64,000 nt of DNA from Onthophagus taurus (GCF_036711975.1 NC_091976.1:16864001-16928000), one strand, 5' to 3'; numbered from the stretch's first letter, positions 11,540-24,740 are shown. Notes: generated by a model not told the origin, from the sequence alone. Made by a program: numbers and translations.

Positions 11540-12960
11540 TCTTATTTTATAAAGACATCATATACAAAACTACTATACCAAAAGTAGCTATCCGCCAAGG
11601 ATCCAGAATACAGGAAACAATATACAAGGGCAACTAGGAAAGTAAAGAAATTCGTAGATGAGAAAAAAAAATAAAGTATGAGACAAAGTATGTGAGAGGA
11701 TTGAAAAATATATAGACGGGACCAAATTTTTGGAAACATGGAAGATAATCAAAGGACTCCGAGCAAACACAATGAACAAGGGAAGAATGGAAGTAATTAA
11801 TATGGATAATGGGTCAAACACTACAAAGCCATAGACAAGTCTTTTCTAACAAAGAAAGAGAATATAACGAGGAGCACAGTATACTTGAATAAAAAGATGA
11901 AATTACTCCAAAGCATCTGTCCCGGGAGGCATACCAATAGAATTGATAGAAGAAGGATCAGAAGAGCTGGTCGAAATAACCAACGGAGTGGACGGCACAA
12001 TATATCAACGGAGTGGACCACTGCGTACATTAGCAATAATAATAAAAAGGTGTCAAAAGGAATTGCTCTAACCACCGAGGAATCAGCGGCACAATTTCAA
12101 CATCTAGAATATATGAAAATATTATTAAGCAGAGAAAAAAAATTTGAAGACTTGAATAGAAGAGAAAAGCGGATTCAGAGCCTGCAGGTCATGTATAAAC
12201 AATGTCTTTACTATTAGGTGTAAAATTTAAACAACAAATTCACTGTACTTTAACTGGTTTATTGTATTCAAAATTTTATGAAAATAACAATTTCAAACCT
12301 CAACCAACAAGGATGCAGTATCACCCCTACGTTATTCAAGATATATTTATAAACCAACCCCTAACAAAATCCAAATAGACGACGACAAACTGTTTACCCT
12401 ACACTTTGCGAACGAATTATACTGGTAGAAGACGAAATGGACGCAGAATATATGCTTCGGAAATTGTATGAGGAGTATAACAGTTGAAGGCCTTCGATAA
12501 ATCCGAATGACACGGAATATTTGGTGATAGGAGGAAATGGAAATGACTTGCCAATTGAAGCAATGAATATCAAAAACAACGGTGACGATGATGATGAAAT
12601 TGTAAGTAGGATTGAGCAGATAAAATCTGCTACCAGACAATTAAATGGTGATCTATGGAGCCAACAAATAACCAAGCGAACTCAAAGCCGAATATATAAG
12701 AGGGTATTGGAAAGTCCAGGCGTATATGAGTCTGAACTATGGACAATGAATAAAAGAAGCAAATCAAGAGTAAACATCGCTGAAATGGACTACTGGAAGA
12801 GACGCTGCCAAAAAAGAAGGATCAATCGCGTGAGAAATACCGAAACTCTGATAGAAGTTGAGGAGAATATGGAATCGAAAGGACTAAGTGAAGGCGAAAT
12901 AGAAAAAGACTACTCGGGCCAGTTTTTAACTAGTGCTTCGGGCAAAAATTGATTTAACTT
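11540..12960 (+). mobile_element. Decayed LINE, linker to RT C-terminus
   Basis: Plus-strand frames give, in order: FWK and IKGLR-like blocks (about 11725-11765), GGIPIELIEEGSEELVEI near 11925, EWTTAYISNNNKKVSKG near 12010-12060, QQGCSITPTLFKIYL near 12307, a degraded catalytic block LHFANELYW (usual FADD) near 12400, EDEMDAEYMLRKLYEEYN, then an open frame ending near 12952 with ESELWTMNKRSKSR and MDYWKRR. These are the standard RT landmarks of insect LINEs. Part of the RT palm between about 12080 and 12300 is missing or scrambled. Confidence 0.8.
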
Positions 12961-13114
12961 ACGCGATTCTGTGCTGGAGGCAGTTATATATTATATTATA
13001 CTTATGCATCACAAGTGTATTCGGGTGATGGATTGCATAGATTTTTCTGATTATTGTTAAGCGAGGATATAAATATTTTGTACGTAGTCGCTGTGCCTTG
13101 GGTATATCCCTAAA

Positions 13115-13399
13115 GCGACCCTTACACGATCAATAATATTGACAATACCTTAGCATAATGACAATAATATTGACCGTGTAAGGGTATTGATGAAAATCCG
13201 GATTTTTTGATGTTCGGGCATCAATACTAAAAGTTGGAGTGACAAGTGTGTAATACAAATACACACTATTGACCGTGTGTAACTTATTAACAAAAGTATT
13301 GACAATAATATTGATCGTGTAAGGTAGTGAAGTATTGAGACTGGTTACCATGAGGATTGATGGTTGTATTGTCAATACTATTGATCGTGTAAGAGCCGC
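13115..13399. mobile_element. TTAA-targeting MITE
   Basis: The ends GCGACCCTTACACGATCAAT (13115 on) and, from the minus strand at 13399, GCGGCTCTTACACGATCAAT are inverted repeats. They are flanked by TAAA (13111-13114, one base off) and TTAA (13400-13403), which suggests piggyBac-type insertion. Further internal copies of the end motif (ACAATAATATTGA, then CCGTGTAAGG or TCGTGTAAGG) occur near 13160 and 13300. No ORF. Confidence 0.75.
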
Positions 13400-13403
13400 T
13401 TAA

Positions 13404-16400
13404 GCGCAACATTGTATATATTCATATAATTTATTTTATAATTTTTTGTTTCTTTTTGTAAGTCAACTGTCATTATTACTCCTCAAACCCCCAAATTCCT
13501 AAATCTAATATAGTAAAACAATAAATGTTGGCTCATTGCAAAATCCAAATAATACAGAATATTGCATTTTGCATTTTCTAGAAACAAAGAACTGCAGTTA
13601 CCTGATTATTATTTACAAGCAGGTCGAATTCATTATGTTACAAAAACACTCATAAAAATCACATTCTAAAACGTAATTTTCTGTACTTCCAAGTCTTTGG
13701 GATCCATCAATAAAAATGATGAGTATTTTATTAAAGCGTAAATTATTCATTGGTTGCAGTTTACGGGCAAAGATATGACTATAAAAACGGGATTTGTATA
13801 ATCTGTATGAGCTTCAAAATTTATTGTTATCAAACAAATGTGTTATCCCTTCTGGTGAACTCATGATCTTTCAAATGAGTGGAACCACTCACTTTCTATG
13901 TATTACATCAGACGACTTCTCCAGATGTTGATTGAAGATGGTAATCGAAACCGTATAAGTAAACATACACAAAGATGTGCAAATTTTAATTCTCAACTTA
14001 ATCTTTTTGTTTGCGCAAATTTTTTTTTGCTGGCGTGTATGAATTAGCTGCAATTAATTGAATAATTGTAGAATTTTTTCCAGCTGTGCAAGACCAAATT
14101 TGTTTTACATTTAAGTAAGTATCCTCTTGTTTACTTTCAAAAATCTTAGAGAAGTTGGATTTAAGCAATTCACAGAAATCTGTCGGATGTTGGTTAGTAG
14201 AATAATCATTTTAAAAAGCTCAATAATAGACTAAGCAAACTTAGTTCTGTAAGTACCAGGTTCTCCAACTGCCGTGACGCAATGTAACTTCAAATTATCT
14301 TTGCATGGAAACTGCTTCAATAGTTCTCTGGAAACTAAGACAAACATAAGTGTCTCTATTCTATATACTATATATATTTCTATTTTCTATATATTTTCAA
14401 AGTGTTCTGCAAATAAATTGATTGATAAACTGATTGTGCTATCAGTTTTTTACTTTTTGTTCACTTTTCAGTAAGTGTTTAGTACTTGGAAGAACTTGTT
14501 CTAATTCATGCGCTATTTGACTACAACAACACTCCCTTTTCTTGCAGTGTTGAGTGGAGGTCTGATATAGTAGCTGATATACAATAAGAATGATAACTTT
14601 TCACCTTGAATTGTTTTAATTCCATAAATTTTATTGTTTTTATTTCTATTTTAGCATTCAATTCGGAACATGACATGCAGTTTGTCTTCCAAGATATCGA
14701 TGGTAAGAAATTTTAAATAAAAATTTGCGATTTTATTCATATCAACTTAATTGCAACAAGCAGAAGATGGTTTAAAATGTGGTCATTAATAACCTAACAA
14801 ATAAAACGTGGAACATCAGGATCACGAGTTATTAAAAAAGAGAAACGTAATAACAATTCGGTAGTTATCTAACAATACAAAAATGTAATACAGTTTAAAT
14901 TTATTTTCAATACCAAAACGATATGGAGAAAAGAATGAACAATGACAATACGTTTTAAAGTTCTTTTGACATTAACATTTTGATTACCATTAAACATTTA
15001 ATACGATTACCATATGAATTTGGTAGGCTAAAACGTTCTATGTGATCGCGTGGGTGGCTTAAATTTAAAATAAACGTTTCGGCCAAGGTCGGTTTGTAAG
15101 AAAAACCAGTCTTAAAAAAGTCATGCAAAAAGGAATGAATTAAAATCGGAGACGAATCGTATTCGTCTGAATCATTTCGAATCATCATACTAAAACGAGT
15201 TGCACCTATTTTGGGTCGACAATTTATACAGAGTCTTCTAAAATTAACTGAAAGAAGCAATGTTGAGTACGCCAAGTTATTTTTGAACTACTTTTAACCT
15301 ATTTTAGACACTATTTCATAGCACAAAAGATAACATTTTTTTTTTGATTTTGTTTAAAGTGATTCGCATTTCTTCTTGTAAAATATCCGGAGAACGCGCC
15401 CCCATTTACTTGTCTCTACTTCAGGTTCTTCATCATTCTACCAGATGTGACGACTGTGGCCCAGTATTTCCCACAATTAAACCATGAATATGTATGAACA
15501 CTTTCCGTTAGGTTCAACCCGACAACTAAAATAAGCTGCAGCAACAGCAAGAAGAGTATCGTAATAACATATTTATTATTCTTTTTTTGTCGCAACAAAA
15601 AAAAATCGTGCCTGAAAGTGTACCAAGAGTCACGTAAAGAGTCTCTTTAAAAAGACTCTCGCACATAATAGAAAACCAAATCGAAAGTTGAAAACAATGT
15701 CACGCATACCAATAACGGACCAAGAAAATAGTTTTTCGCTTTTACTTCAATAAACTTTCAAACCATTTATTTAGTAAGTATTGTAGGTTTTGTTGTAATT
15801 ATATTTTTTTAATATAATCAAGCGATTAATCATACCTATTTTTTTTGTATCAGTCATTTCTTGTGTTGTGTAACGAATTGTTACCTTTAAGCAATTCATT
15901 ACAAGAATTACCGGTTTGTGCGTACGTTACGGTTAACTGTAACGTTCCTAGTTATTTAAAGGCATTCGAAAGAAAAAATAAAATAAAAAGAGAAATGATT
16001 ATTTATGTAGTTCTTTTACGTTTACAGTTTATTCCTCCGTTTAACTAACTATAAAGAACAAATTACTGTACTGTTCTTTTTTATTTTTTCTTAATTCAAC
16101 TTTTACTGGAAATTATACAGAGTGTTTCAAGATTCTTGCAAACTAAAGTAACCATACATTATTTTGGTAAACTAATGCATGTTAGCATATAATTAACAAA
16201 ACGGTTAATTTTCAGACCGGTTCATTCCCAAATATAATATTTATAAACATCTCTAACTTCGTCACTATATAAAAAATATGATAAACACAACATGGATATA
16301 TAAGATTGTTGAGTAGACTTGGCGAAGGTGTTCGATCACGGAAGTTTTTATTGGATCAGGTTCAAATTATCACTTAAAAATTCATGTTTCGATTAAGTTT

Positions 16401-17130
16401 CTTGATAATTGTTACTAATTGAAGTTTCAGCGCATTTCTTAAATTTGGTTACATTTCGGCTAAGTTTTTTACGATAAATTATTGTTATAATAAATAAATC
16501 TTGATGTAATTTCATCGATTACTACTTTTACTATTTCTTGGACGTTTTATGTAAGAAAATATTGTTAGACTATCGATTTACATAGCGAAAAAGTTGACTA
16601 TAGACTCATCAATCAACTACCTTTCAAAAGTTGAGTTCTTAATCGAAATCAATTTTCAAGATTTCATGTATATATTTGAAAAATTCTACAAATTCTGAAA
16701 TTACACTAATTGAGTTTTTGAGTGAATTAAAATTTGTGATTGGAAGATTCCAAAACAATGTACACACTGCAGGAAGAATTTGTTTGATAAACCTAAGTTT
16801 ACGATTTGTAAAGATCTCAAGATAGAAGAGATACATCATAATAGTCATAAATTCTTGCTGTGTATTCTGTTTTCACAAACTTGATATTTTAAGAAATATC
16901 AAAATCTAAAAATTATTGATTACGCTAACAATATTCCAAGCATCAGCCCAGATTTCTTGCACAAATCGAAATTTGTTTATGCACAAAAAACAACAGTTGT
17001 TGTTGAATTAGGTTGATTACGAGATTGATCATGAATTATTCTGAATTCTGGAATGTAATATAAGCCGTATAAGTCGCCCTTAAAGATTTCAACAAAGCTC
17101 AGCAGATCAAATAGGTCTAAAATAGACGCT
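13404..17130. other. Gene-poor stretch; one candidate microexon
   Basis: AT-rich sequence with no recognised gene. The only host-like signal is a 48-nt splice-flanked open segment at 14655-14702 (see findings). A minus-strand frame near 14955-15275 and a hydrophobic minus-strand frame near 15416-15598 show no recognisable domain, and the latter lacks an ATG. Near 16117 a TACAGAGTGTTTCAAGA sequence resembles a transposon end without a partner. Confidence 0.35.
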
Positions 17131-18045
17131 ATATTCATACTCTCTTATATCGCAGAAAGAGCCATCGAATTCGATAAAGCAGCTTTTAAGTGCTTCATAG
17201 ATCTCACCCAAGCTTTGGAAAAGGTGAGACTAATTGATGTACTAGAAACATTCACAACGTACCCATATGTGAATGTCAAGACTGTTGGTGAAGGGTTAAG
17301 AATGGCGAACAAAGAAATCAAAATAATCTGTTACGCTGGCAATGTCGTCTTAATATTAAAGAATGAATGCAATTTACAGAAGTTATTACGGTATAGATTC
17401 GAAACAACTGCAAAAACATTCAACATCACCATTTCAACTCAAAAAATACAACCCCTTACGGTGTTTAGAGAACTAATAAGATTCACACAACGACATATGT
17501 GTTTCAAATACCTAGGAGCATGTGTAACCAGCAATAGAAACTTGAAGACAGAAGTAATGGCTCAAACAACTAAACCGGCAAAATTATATTGAGGTATCTA
17601 TGTAACATGATATGGAAGAGCAAACACATGAGTGTCATCGTGACATAAGCCATAGAGACAAGAGCGGAAAATGCCACAAAGAAAAAAGTTTTAAGGACTA
17701 CTAAAATGAGAACTCGACTCATAACCTAAGGCTATTCTTTACAAGCCAGCCTACGATACGAAGACTTCAGAACCACAAGGTGGCATTGAGGGCATTACTA
17801 GATGAGTCAGAAAGCGAAAAATAGGACCAGACCATATTGACAGAATAACCGGGGACCGATTGGCGAATATGGCGAAAGAAGGAGAGAAAGCCAGGCGCGT
17901 TAAGATACCAGGAAAAACCATCGAACCACTAAAAGGAAAACTTGACATAAATATCGCAAGATGAACCATAATGAGACATATATTAGTATAAACAGGATTT
18001 AAGCTTGCAGCAAATTAGCAAGCATTATTATTATTATGATATCTT
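17130..18045 (+). mobile_element. Decayed LINE reverse transcriptase, C-terminal part
   Basis: The open stretch from 17215 contains MANKEIKIICYAGNVVLI, where YAGN replaces the catalytic YADD. Next come a LQKLLYRFE-like helix, TAKTFNITISTQKIQ, and FKYLGACVTSNRNL, typical of the RT palm and thumb. Downstream, 17590-17960 keeps the post-RT tail in several frames. The region ends in an (ATT)n-like tail near 18025-18045. Catalytic loss and stops make it inactive. Confidence 0.8.
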
Positions 18046-18539
18046 TCAATAATTTAGTTTTCTAATTAATTTTTAATATAATGTTGTCAATAAAAAAACA
18101 AAATTCAGCAATATATAAGACATTCTACTGGAACAAAAGATAATGGGAAAGCAGCAATACACGGAATTGGCAAATCTTCTAACAAAAACAAAAATTGTTT
18201 TTAATATTAATTATAATGGTTTACTTTGAATTTTTTGCATTTTAATAAAGCACTCACCAAATCAGAAAATCTACATTACGACAAACGACAGAAAATTATT
18301 TATGTACTTCGTATATACAAACTTAATCTAAAACATTGTCATTTCGTGCGCCAGACCATATAATTGTGCAATATGTAATAAGTTTCTTCCTGAGGATGCC
18401 CTATGAATAAATTGTTAAGTTGAAAAGTTGTTACTTTATGCACCAGCATCTCTATCCAGTTATCGTAGAAGATTATTTATTGATGAAGAATAAGACAAAG
18501 TTGTCAAGTTGATGTTTATACCTAAAATCCTTTTTCCTA

Positions 18540-19891
18540 GCTCTTTACATTTACTTTATAAAAGTCGTTTGTGGGCGAGGCTTTACAATGAACATAGCGA
18601 TATTGGTTTAAAGATCTAACATCAAAAAATTTTTTATACAAATTGCTACTGCATGCTAAGGCAAGGACGATATATTTTTGATGGTTATCATAGTTTATAC
18701 CCGAGGTAGATAAAAAGCGATCCGTGCTTGAAAAATGTATGGAAATCTGTCAGAAAAGCTATATTGTGGGAGAGAACGTTACAATCAACGAAATGCTACC
18801 AGGTTTTCGAGGTGGTGTGCATTTTAGTGGTACATACCGTCCAAACCGAACTAGTATGATATAAAACGTTTTGCACAACATATACTCAACATAAGAATCT
18901 ATGCTCGAAAGCAGCTTGAAGGCGTTTTCTGTGTCAGCAATAAACCATGCAACATGGTAAAAAGAATAGCTAAGCTCTTATTTGGATCGGGGCGTAATAT
19001 TACGGCTGATAATTGGTTTATCGAAAAATAAAAAATTGTCATGTGTTGGAACAGTGAGAAAAAATAAAAGAGAGTTGCCCAGCAAGTTTGCCTTCGGTGG
19101 TGAGAAAACTTTAGTATCCTACATACCACGAGTCAAAAGAACGTGATTCTGGTATGCTCGCTTCATGACGACGACGCCATTGATCCTGAATCTGGAGAGA
19201 AAAAGAAATCAGTGGTAATCACATCTTACAACTCCCCCAAGGGCGATGTCTACACTTGAGACCATATGTATGCTACCTACAGCGTGAACCAAAATATCAA
19301 ACGTTGGTCGATAGTCCTATTTTTCACAATGTTGAATGTGGCTGGCATTAATTCCCAACTGATTTACCTCGGTCATCGACTGGATCCACTACGAAGCAGA
19401 GTTTTCCTAAAAACGTTATCCCACCATCTCTATACATCGAAGATGTGTGAAGACAGAAACGGTTTGGTCCCGTGGGTGACGATTTGGAAAATTCAACCTC
19501 TCCACTTTCAAAAAGGCACCTACGACTCAATCAGTATAATTGAAACGGGTTTCAGAAGGATGACAAATTATAAATGTCTCACGCTGTACTGCCTGTCATG
19601 CCCATAGTCATGCCCATCTTTTGCTGCACTGTAACTAAGAGACTTCGATTGAATTTCACTTTCTGAACAATATTTTTTTTGCTAATCTTTGCAATATGTA
19701 TAATATATTGTTACTAAACTTTAACCATTATGGTCTTTTCTAAAACACTATGAAAAATAAATGCATTCGTTTGCAATATATATCCTTTCTCTTGTTTAAA
19801 ACGTCCCTCCAGTGTTGTAATTGTTTCATGTGTGCCTGTCAAGAGCATTGCGCCGGAACTCATCCGCACTAATATTGCGCCCGACGGAGGG
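18540..19891 (+). mobile_element. piggyBac transposase pseudogene with one intact end
   Basis: Frames from 18740 give EICQKSYIVGENVTINEMLP and FRGG. Next come SNKPCNM-like and LFGSGRNITADNW blocks (about 18940-19015), CVGTVRKNKRELP, and MLVCSLHDDDAIDPESG-like sequence (about 19150-19195). An open stretch at 19266-19607 includes TYSVNQNIKRW and MLNVAGINSQLIYLG. This is the DDE_Tnp_1_7 core of piggyBac transposases, with many frameshifts. The right end GCGCCCGACGGAGGG stops at 19891 against TTAA (19892-19895), the piggyBac target. The left end was not found, so the copy is 5'-truncated. Confidence 0.85.
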
Positions 19892-19895
19892 TTAA

Positions 19896-22090
19896 GACTA
19901 TTATGTTTTGATATTAGTTTGTTTATATGGATTTTGGAATTTAATATAATGAAGTTGTCTATCAGCGCACTTATTTTTGCACAACCAATTAGGGTACATC
20001 ATATGTAACAGCAAAATAGGCACCCAACTAATATATTTGTAGACATCCAAATCCGAAACCGATGATCATCCTCCTTATTACTTATAAAAATGAGGAGGAG
20101 ATACTTCCTTGCTTGTGCGTAGCAAAAGTTTCATAACAAAAAATTTTAATAATTCACGCTCTTTTCCAGAGAGTTAAATTACTCAACCCATATGCAAATA
20201 TCCAACATTGGAAGTTTTCTTCAATATGAAAGATTTTTTTCTGTTGTAGTCAGTGACGGATGAGCAGTGAAACCCATTTTACTTGAAGTGGATTTGATAT
20301 TTGAATGATTAATCAATGGTGTCATCTACGTCTAATAAACCCCGAATGATAGAAAAATTAAAAAACTTAATTAGGAAAACTTTACAATTGCAACATGACA
20401 TGATTGAAAGGATTCCTAATTAGTTACAAATTTTCCTCAAATTCTAAATTTTTTTTTTAATTTTTACTGAGTTTTTTTCTTATACAATTTTTCAAATTAA
20501 TATGATCATATATCAAGATTTGCACATCACTTTAAAGGTGTCAGTTGCAATAAACCCATTCTACACATTGTAATTCGAAATGTGCGACCCCATTTAGTTA
20601 GGCGATGTATGCGGGCTACAAACTCGATTACGTAACCAGGCTTTGTTCAAATCGAACGGGGACGTTTTCGAAAGAGATTGACGGGCTAGGAAATTATCTG
20701 ATATTCAAACTTAATGAAACATCGATCATATTTCCAACCCAAAACACTAATTACTTATTAAAATCATTATAATGTTATCTCAAATTTAAATCTGCGCTAA
20801 AATTTAAACAATTTCATACCGAGACAAGCCCAAATTATTCATTAATCTTAATAGAATAATTCTCCTCGTAGCAAAGCAACATTTTATTATTAAAGATGAC
20901 AACTTAATGATGCATAAACTTGTTTGAACATTTTTACTATTTTTTTCTTCTTTTCACTTTACTGATCGTCTTTATAAAGGAAGGAAAACGCCCATCATCA
21001 TCATCTACATCGTGAGACCTCGAGGGGAGGAAGAAAAGTTCTTTTTAGTCTCACTTTGAAAAGGCGGGGGGAGCTCTTTACGCGTTGAAAAAGAAAAAAG
21101 GGGTTAGGCTTTGTTTCAGCCATTTCAGCTTTTAATTTTCCCCCACGTGTAGAGGCTTGGAGATTATTAAACGTCACCAAAAAAGTGGAAAAAAGATATT
21201 TTTTATATTCTCTATTGGTTATCAATTACAAATATTACAGGTGTTATCTCGGCGGTGTTTTGGTTCGTAGAAGCGATAAGATAGCAGATAACATTATAGG
21301 AGAGAATGTAAAAAGAAAGATTGAATAAAATTTTTTTGAAAAATATTTGTTTAATGTATTTAATTTATAGAGTTTTACAAAATCAAGAATTTAAAAGCAA
21401 ATAGATTTAAAATTAAATAAAAGTAAGTAATCATCAACGAAAGTAAACGATGATTTGTAGTTATCTTTTCTTGATAAGGTCGGTTGATTGGTAAACACTC
21501 AACATTCCCGGGTTTTATTTGCGAAATGAGTCATGGCTTTTTATAATAAACGTATATCCATTTAGAGATTGACATTACAAATCTAAATTCACTTTTATGG
21601 AATTTGGTATTTAAAAGACTTAAATCTATAATGTTTCGTTAGAACTATCTAAAAAGTACGCACTTTTTTCGATGTAGAAGATGCGTTTAATAAAGCAATC
21701 CCACAAATTCCCGTGCAAGATTTTTTTTGCTAAAAGGCGAGGTTGCAGATGCAACTTACTGTAGTAAGGGTTTGATTCTCCCAAATAAACTATGCTTTTG
21801 AAGGTAAATACGAGAGAAAGTTTTGTTTCAGAAGTTTAATATAAGAATTTAAGGTTATTTTTCAGAGAAAAAATTTATGGCAACGAGTTGATGACGTCAG
21901 CCTGCCAACTATGCGTTATTTGTTAGGTGTTCAACAAATAATAATAAGGCGGGCTATTCTTTACGGAGCAGATGCGTGTACAGAGGAGTGATATAACATT
22001 CCTGCGTAAATAATTCTGATTAGTCTACTTCCGTTACATTTACATATTGACGGAGAAGTTTAGATGTCTTAATCCTAACTTTTTTACCCA
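19896..22090. other. Intergenic stretch, no gene recognised
   Basis: Mostly AT-rich. Two GC-richer patches (about 20575-20700 and 21000-21180) have no recognised coding or RNA signature and could be regulatory. Confidence 0.35.
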
Positions 22091-22096
22091 CGACTT

Positions 22097-22234
22097 AGGC
22101 CCACTTTTATCATCCTCCTGATAAACTATCTAGAGGATAGTTGCCATGGTTACCACGGTTTTAAGCGCTCTCATTGGCTAAGAACTGGATTTATCTATCG
22201 GATAAATTTATCAGGAGGTGGTAAAAGTGGGCCT
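22097..22234. mobile_element. 138-bp MITE with ~34-bp TIRs
   Basis: The left end AGGCCCACTTTTATCATCCT and the minus-strand reading of the right end, AGGCCCACTTTTACCACCTC, continue to match through CCTGATAAA. The core contains GTTGCCATGGTTAC (22140-22153), a near-palindrome like the RFX X-box, and ATTGGCT, an inverted CCAAT box, 20-some bases away. Target duplication is not clear. Confidence 0.75.
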
Positions 22235-22649
22235 GTGAATCACTGATGTGATACTGCCAATCACTTAAAAGTTATGCGAACTAAATCCACGTAAATCCTC
22301 CACAAAACATTATCGCCCTGTTACGATAAGAAATACAAAACGATTTAAGAATAAAAGCACAACTGAATGAGTTACACATAATTAGCTGGAACGTTCCGTT
22401 ACAAAATAGATAGGAAGCGTTTCCAATGATGGTAGAACTACCAACCTGAAATAACTGCATAGCAAGATTAGATGGATAGGAACTACTTTATTACAAAAAA
22501 ATGGAACGTTTATTCTATAATTTTCAGATGATAAAAAGCATGAATTTAGCGGAGAGTCTGTGGTGCCAAACCAATAAAGATATTTAATATTATACTTTAA
22601 CCCATTAAGTTAATCAAGTTTAACAAGAATTAAAAATAGCGCACGAACA

Positions 22650-23030
22650 GATAGTCCAAAAATAATACTCTCTACACGTCCCAAACACACTAGCCCCAAC
22701 GGACACCGATAACGAAGAGAATATAGACAAATAATAGAGAAAGTACAAGGCAGCAATAAAGTTACTAGGAAAACAACATAGGACCAAAAAATACTACAAA
22801 GAGGAAATAAAAAATAACTACAAATAACTTCTGAGCAAAGCATCAATGAATGATATTTTTGAATTAAACACAGATACTGGCCTCTACTCCGAAGATGTGT
22901 GATCGATAAGTCTAGAATTGAGGTGAATGCTTTCTTGGATCTAAACAGACCAAGTAAGAGAGATAATAGGTTTACGTGTAAACAGGAGACTGCATACAGA
23001 ATAAAAAAAAATACCATTGAGGTTGTTCAC
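22650..23030 (+). mobile_element. Possible LINE endonuclease remnant
   Basis: Plus-strand frames contain STRPKHTSPNGHR and, later, KSRIEVNAFLDLNRPSKRDN. These loosely resemble the WTSPNG and following blocks of insect LINE endonucleases. The match is weak and broken by stops. The minus-strand 135-codon frame over the same bases is a hydrophobic shadow of this. Confidence 0.35.
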
Positions 23031-23039
23031 CAGTTTTAT

Positions 23040-24150
23040 TTGTAATAACAATCTAATAGTTCTGCTATAACCTATAGATGATCAGCTTACTTCTTAAATT
23101 TGCTTTGCAAAGACCTAGAAGTAACTAAAGTCAAAGAACATGTAATCCAAATTATGAAATATTTTAGAAACTATCAGCTGGCTAGAGCTAAGTATATGCT
23201 AGCTGATGGAAAAGTTTTAGTCCTGCCAAACGTTATAAGGTGGACAATATGGTGAATTGTCTGCAAATATATGTAAGTCAATGGCAAAAAATGTTAAAAT
23301 GTGAAGAAAATAAAAAGGAAATGGACAAAATTATCAAGAACGATCTCATATTGCTCTCAAACAATCTGTAGAAGATTACTTAAATATTTTAAGGTCAATA
23401 CCCGTGGGACTTGGCAAATTGGAAACACGACATGCTTCTCTATCTGAAGCTATAGAAATCTGGAAGGAATTACGAAGTGCGTTTGCGGAATAAGTGGAAT
23501 TATCACTGTCTCTAACACAAGTTTATCAGAAATGCTACAAACAAACACTTATGCCCTACCATTTAATTACACATGTTTTAAATGAAAACTAATACAAAAT
23601 ATAAATTGACGATGATAAAGAAAGGCGAAGCTATGAACATGGGGATATGTACGTAAATAGGATTACCACCATTAATAGTTTAGGTACAGGTGAAAATGGA
23701 TTTCCATTTTCTGCAATTGTGTTCTCCGAAGTTATACCCAATGTTTTTGCTTTGCAGTGGTAGATTTCATAAAAAACGTTCTTGATATTGAGAAACTTCT
23801 CTCAACTTTAAAACAATTTTGATGTGCTCTTTGTTCATCAGCTTTAGTAAAGAAGGTTCTCTCACATTAGGCTTGTCCACTAAAATGTGCACAAGAAATT
23901 AGGAGTGTAAACAGCCAGCAAATAAGTCACATATTCAATCCTTCCCATGTTATGACCACCTACACTCATCAAAGCAGTAATGAAGTAGAGGTAAATGCAC
24001 ATATTTAAATTAGTCAAACGTAAACCAAAGTTATCACTACTTTTGACGAACAGCAAACATAGAAGAAAATGTGGAATGTGTGAAAGAACTTCTTTAAGTA
24101 GAACTAAAGTTCTATGTATTCAACCACAGATTTACACTACTGCTTTTTGC
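23040..24150 (+). mobile_element. hAT transposase pseudogene
   Basis: Broken plus-strand frames read VTKVKEHVIQIMKYFRNYQL, then ARAKYMLADGKVLVLPNVI (family form AAKYK-AGG-LVLP-DVRWNT), a coiled CEENKKEMDKII-like segment, VEDYLNILRSIPVGL, KLETRHASLSEAIEIWKEL, and IDDDKERRSYEHG. This order matches the C-terminal half of hAT-family transposases. Terminal repeats and the BED finger were not found. Confidence 0.6.
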
Positions 24151-24549
24151 TCATAGTAGAGATTTGAAATTATTCTTGTCTCTGTGGTCTATCTTTCCCT
24201 TTATTACCTTTTTTAGCTTAGAAGGCTTTGTTATAGCCTATAAAGAATACGTATAAGTCTTGGATTATTCTATATTCTAGGAATCTTTGTGCCGTGACAT
24301 TGAGTACAAAAGTACAAATAGTATATCCCTTGTTCTTAGGGTGTTCTATGCTCCGTACGGAGTAGGAATGCCTTTTATTCCTAATCCTAATAAAGGAAAA
24401 ATCCCAACCTGCAACTCCTCGTAGAAAACTACTGCATTAAGGATCTATGGATATCAGATCTTCAGGGTGTACAGTGATGAACAAAGCTGCAATATAACGA
24501 AGTGACCCAACTTAATGCATGATAACTAAATCGCAAAACAAAACCAAAG

Positions 24550-24740
24550 AGGTTTTATGCTTCAGCAAAGGGGATTTAAGGTCGCTCTCAGGCTTCCTGG
24601 CCATGCGCCCCTAAAATACCATCTCTTCCACATTGGACAAGCTGAGGATCAAACTTGTCGACTTTGTAACGACGAGTCAGGGACTACTGAACATGTACTG
24701 TGTGAATGCGTCGCCAGATGCCTGCGGTGTTGATTATAGT
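24550..24740 (+). mobile_element. LINE C-terminal zinc-knuckle remnant
   Basis: Plus-strand translation reads HAPLKYHLFHIGQAEDQT, followed by CRLCNDESGTTEHVLCEC. That is the C-x2-C-x7-H-x4-C knuckle that follows RNase H in Jockey/R1-type LINEs. It is short and isolated. Confidence 0.6.

Noticed and set aside
14955..15275. 106-codon minus-strand frame
   Set aside because: No domain, start context or splice partners; left unassigned.
15416..15598. Minus-strand frame with a membrane-anchor-like start (YVITILFLLLLQLILVV)
   Set aside because: It begins with TTG rather than ATG and has no convincing exon partner; a single hydrophobic run is weak evidence.
22610..23017. 135-codon minus-strand frame
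   Set aside because: Hydrophobic shadow opposite sequence that fits a decayed plus-strand LINE better.
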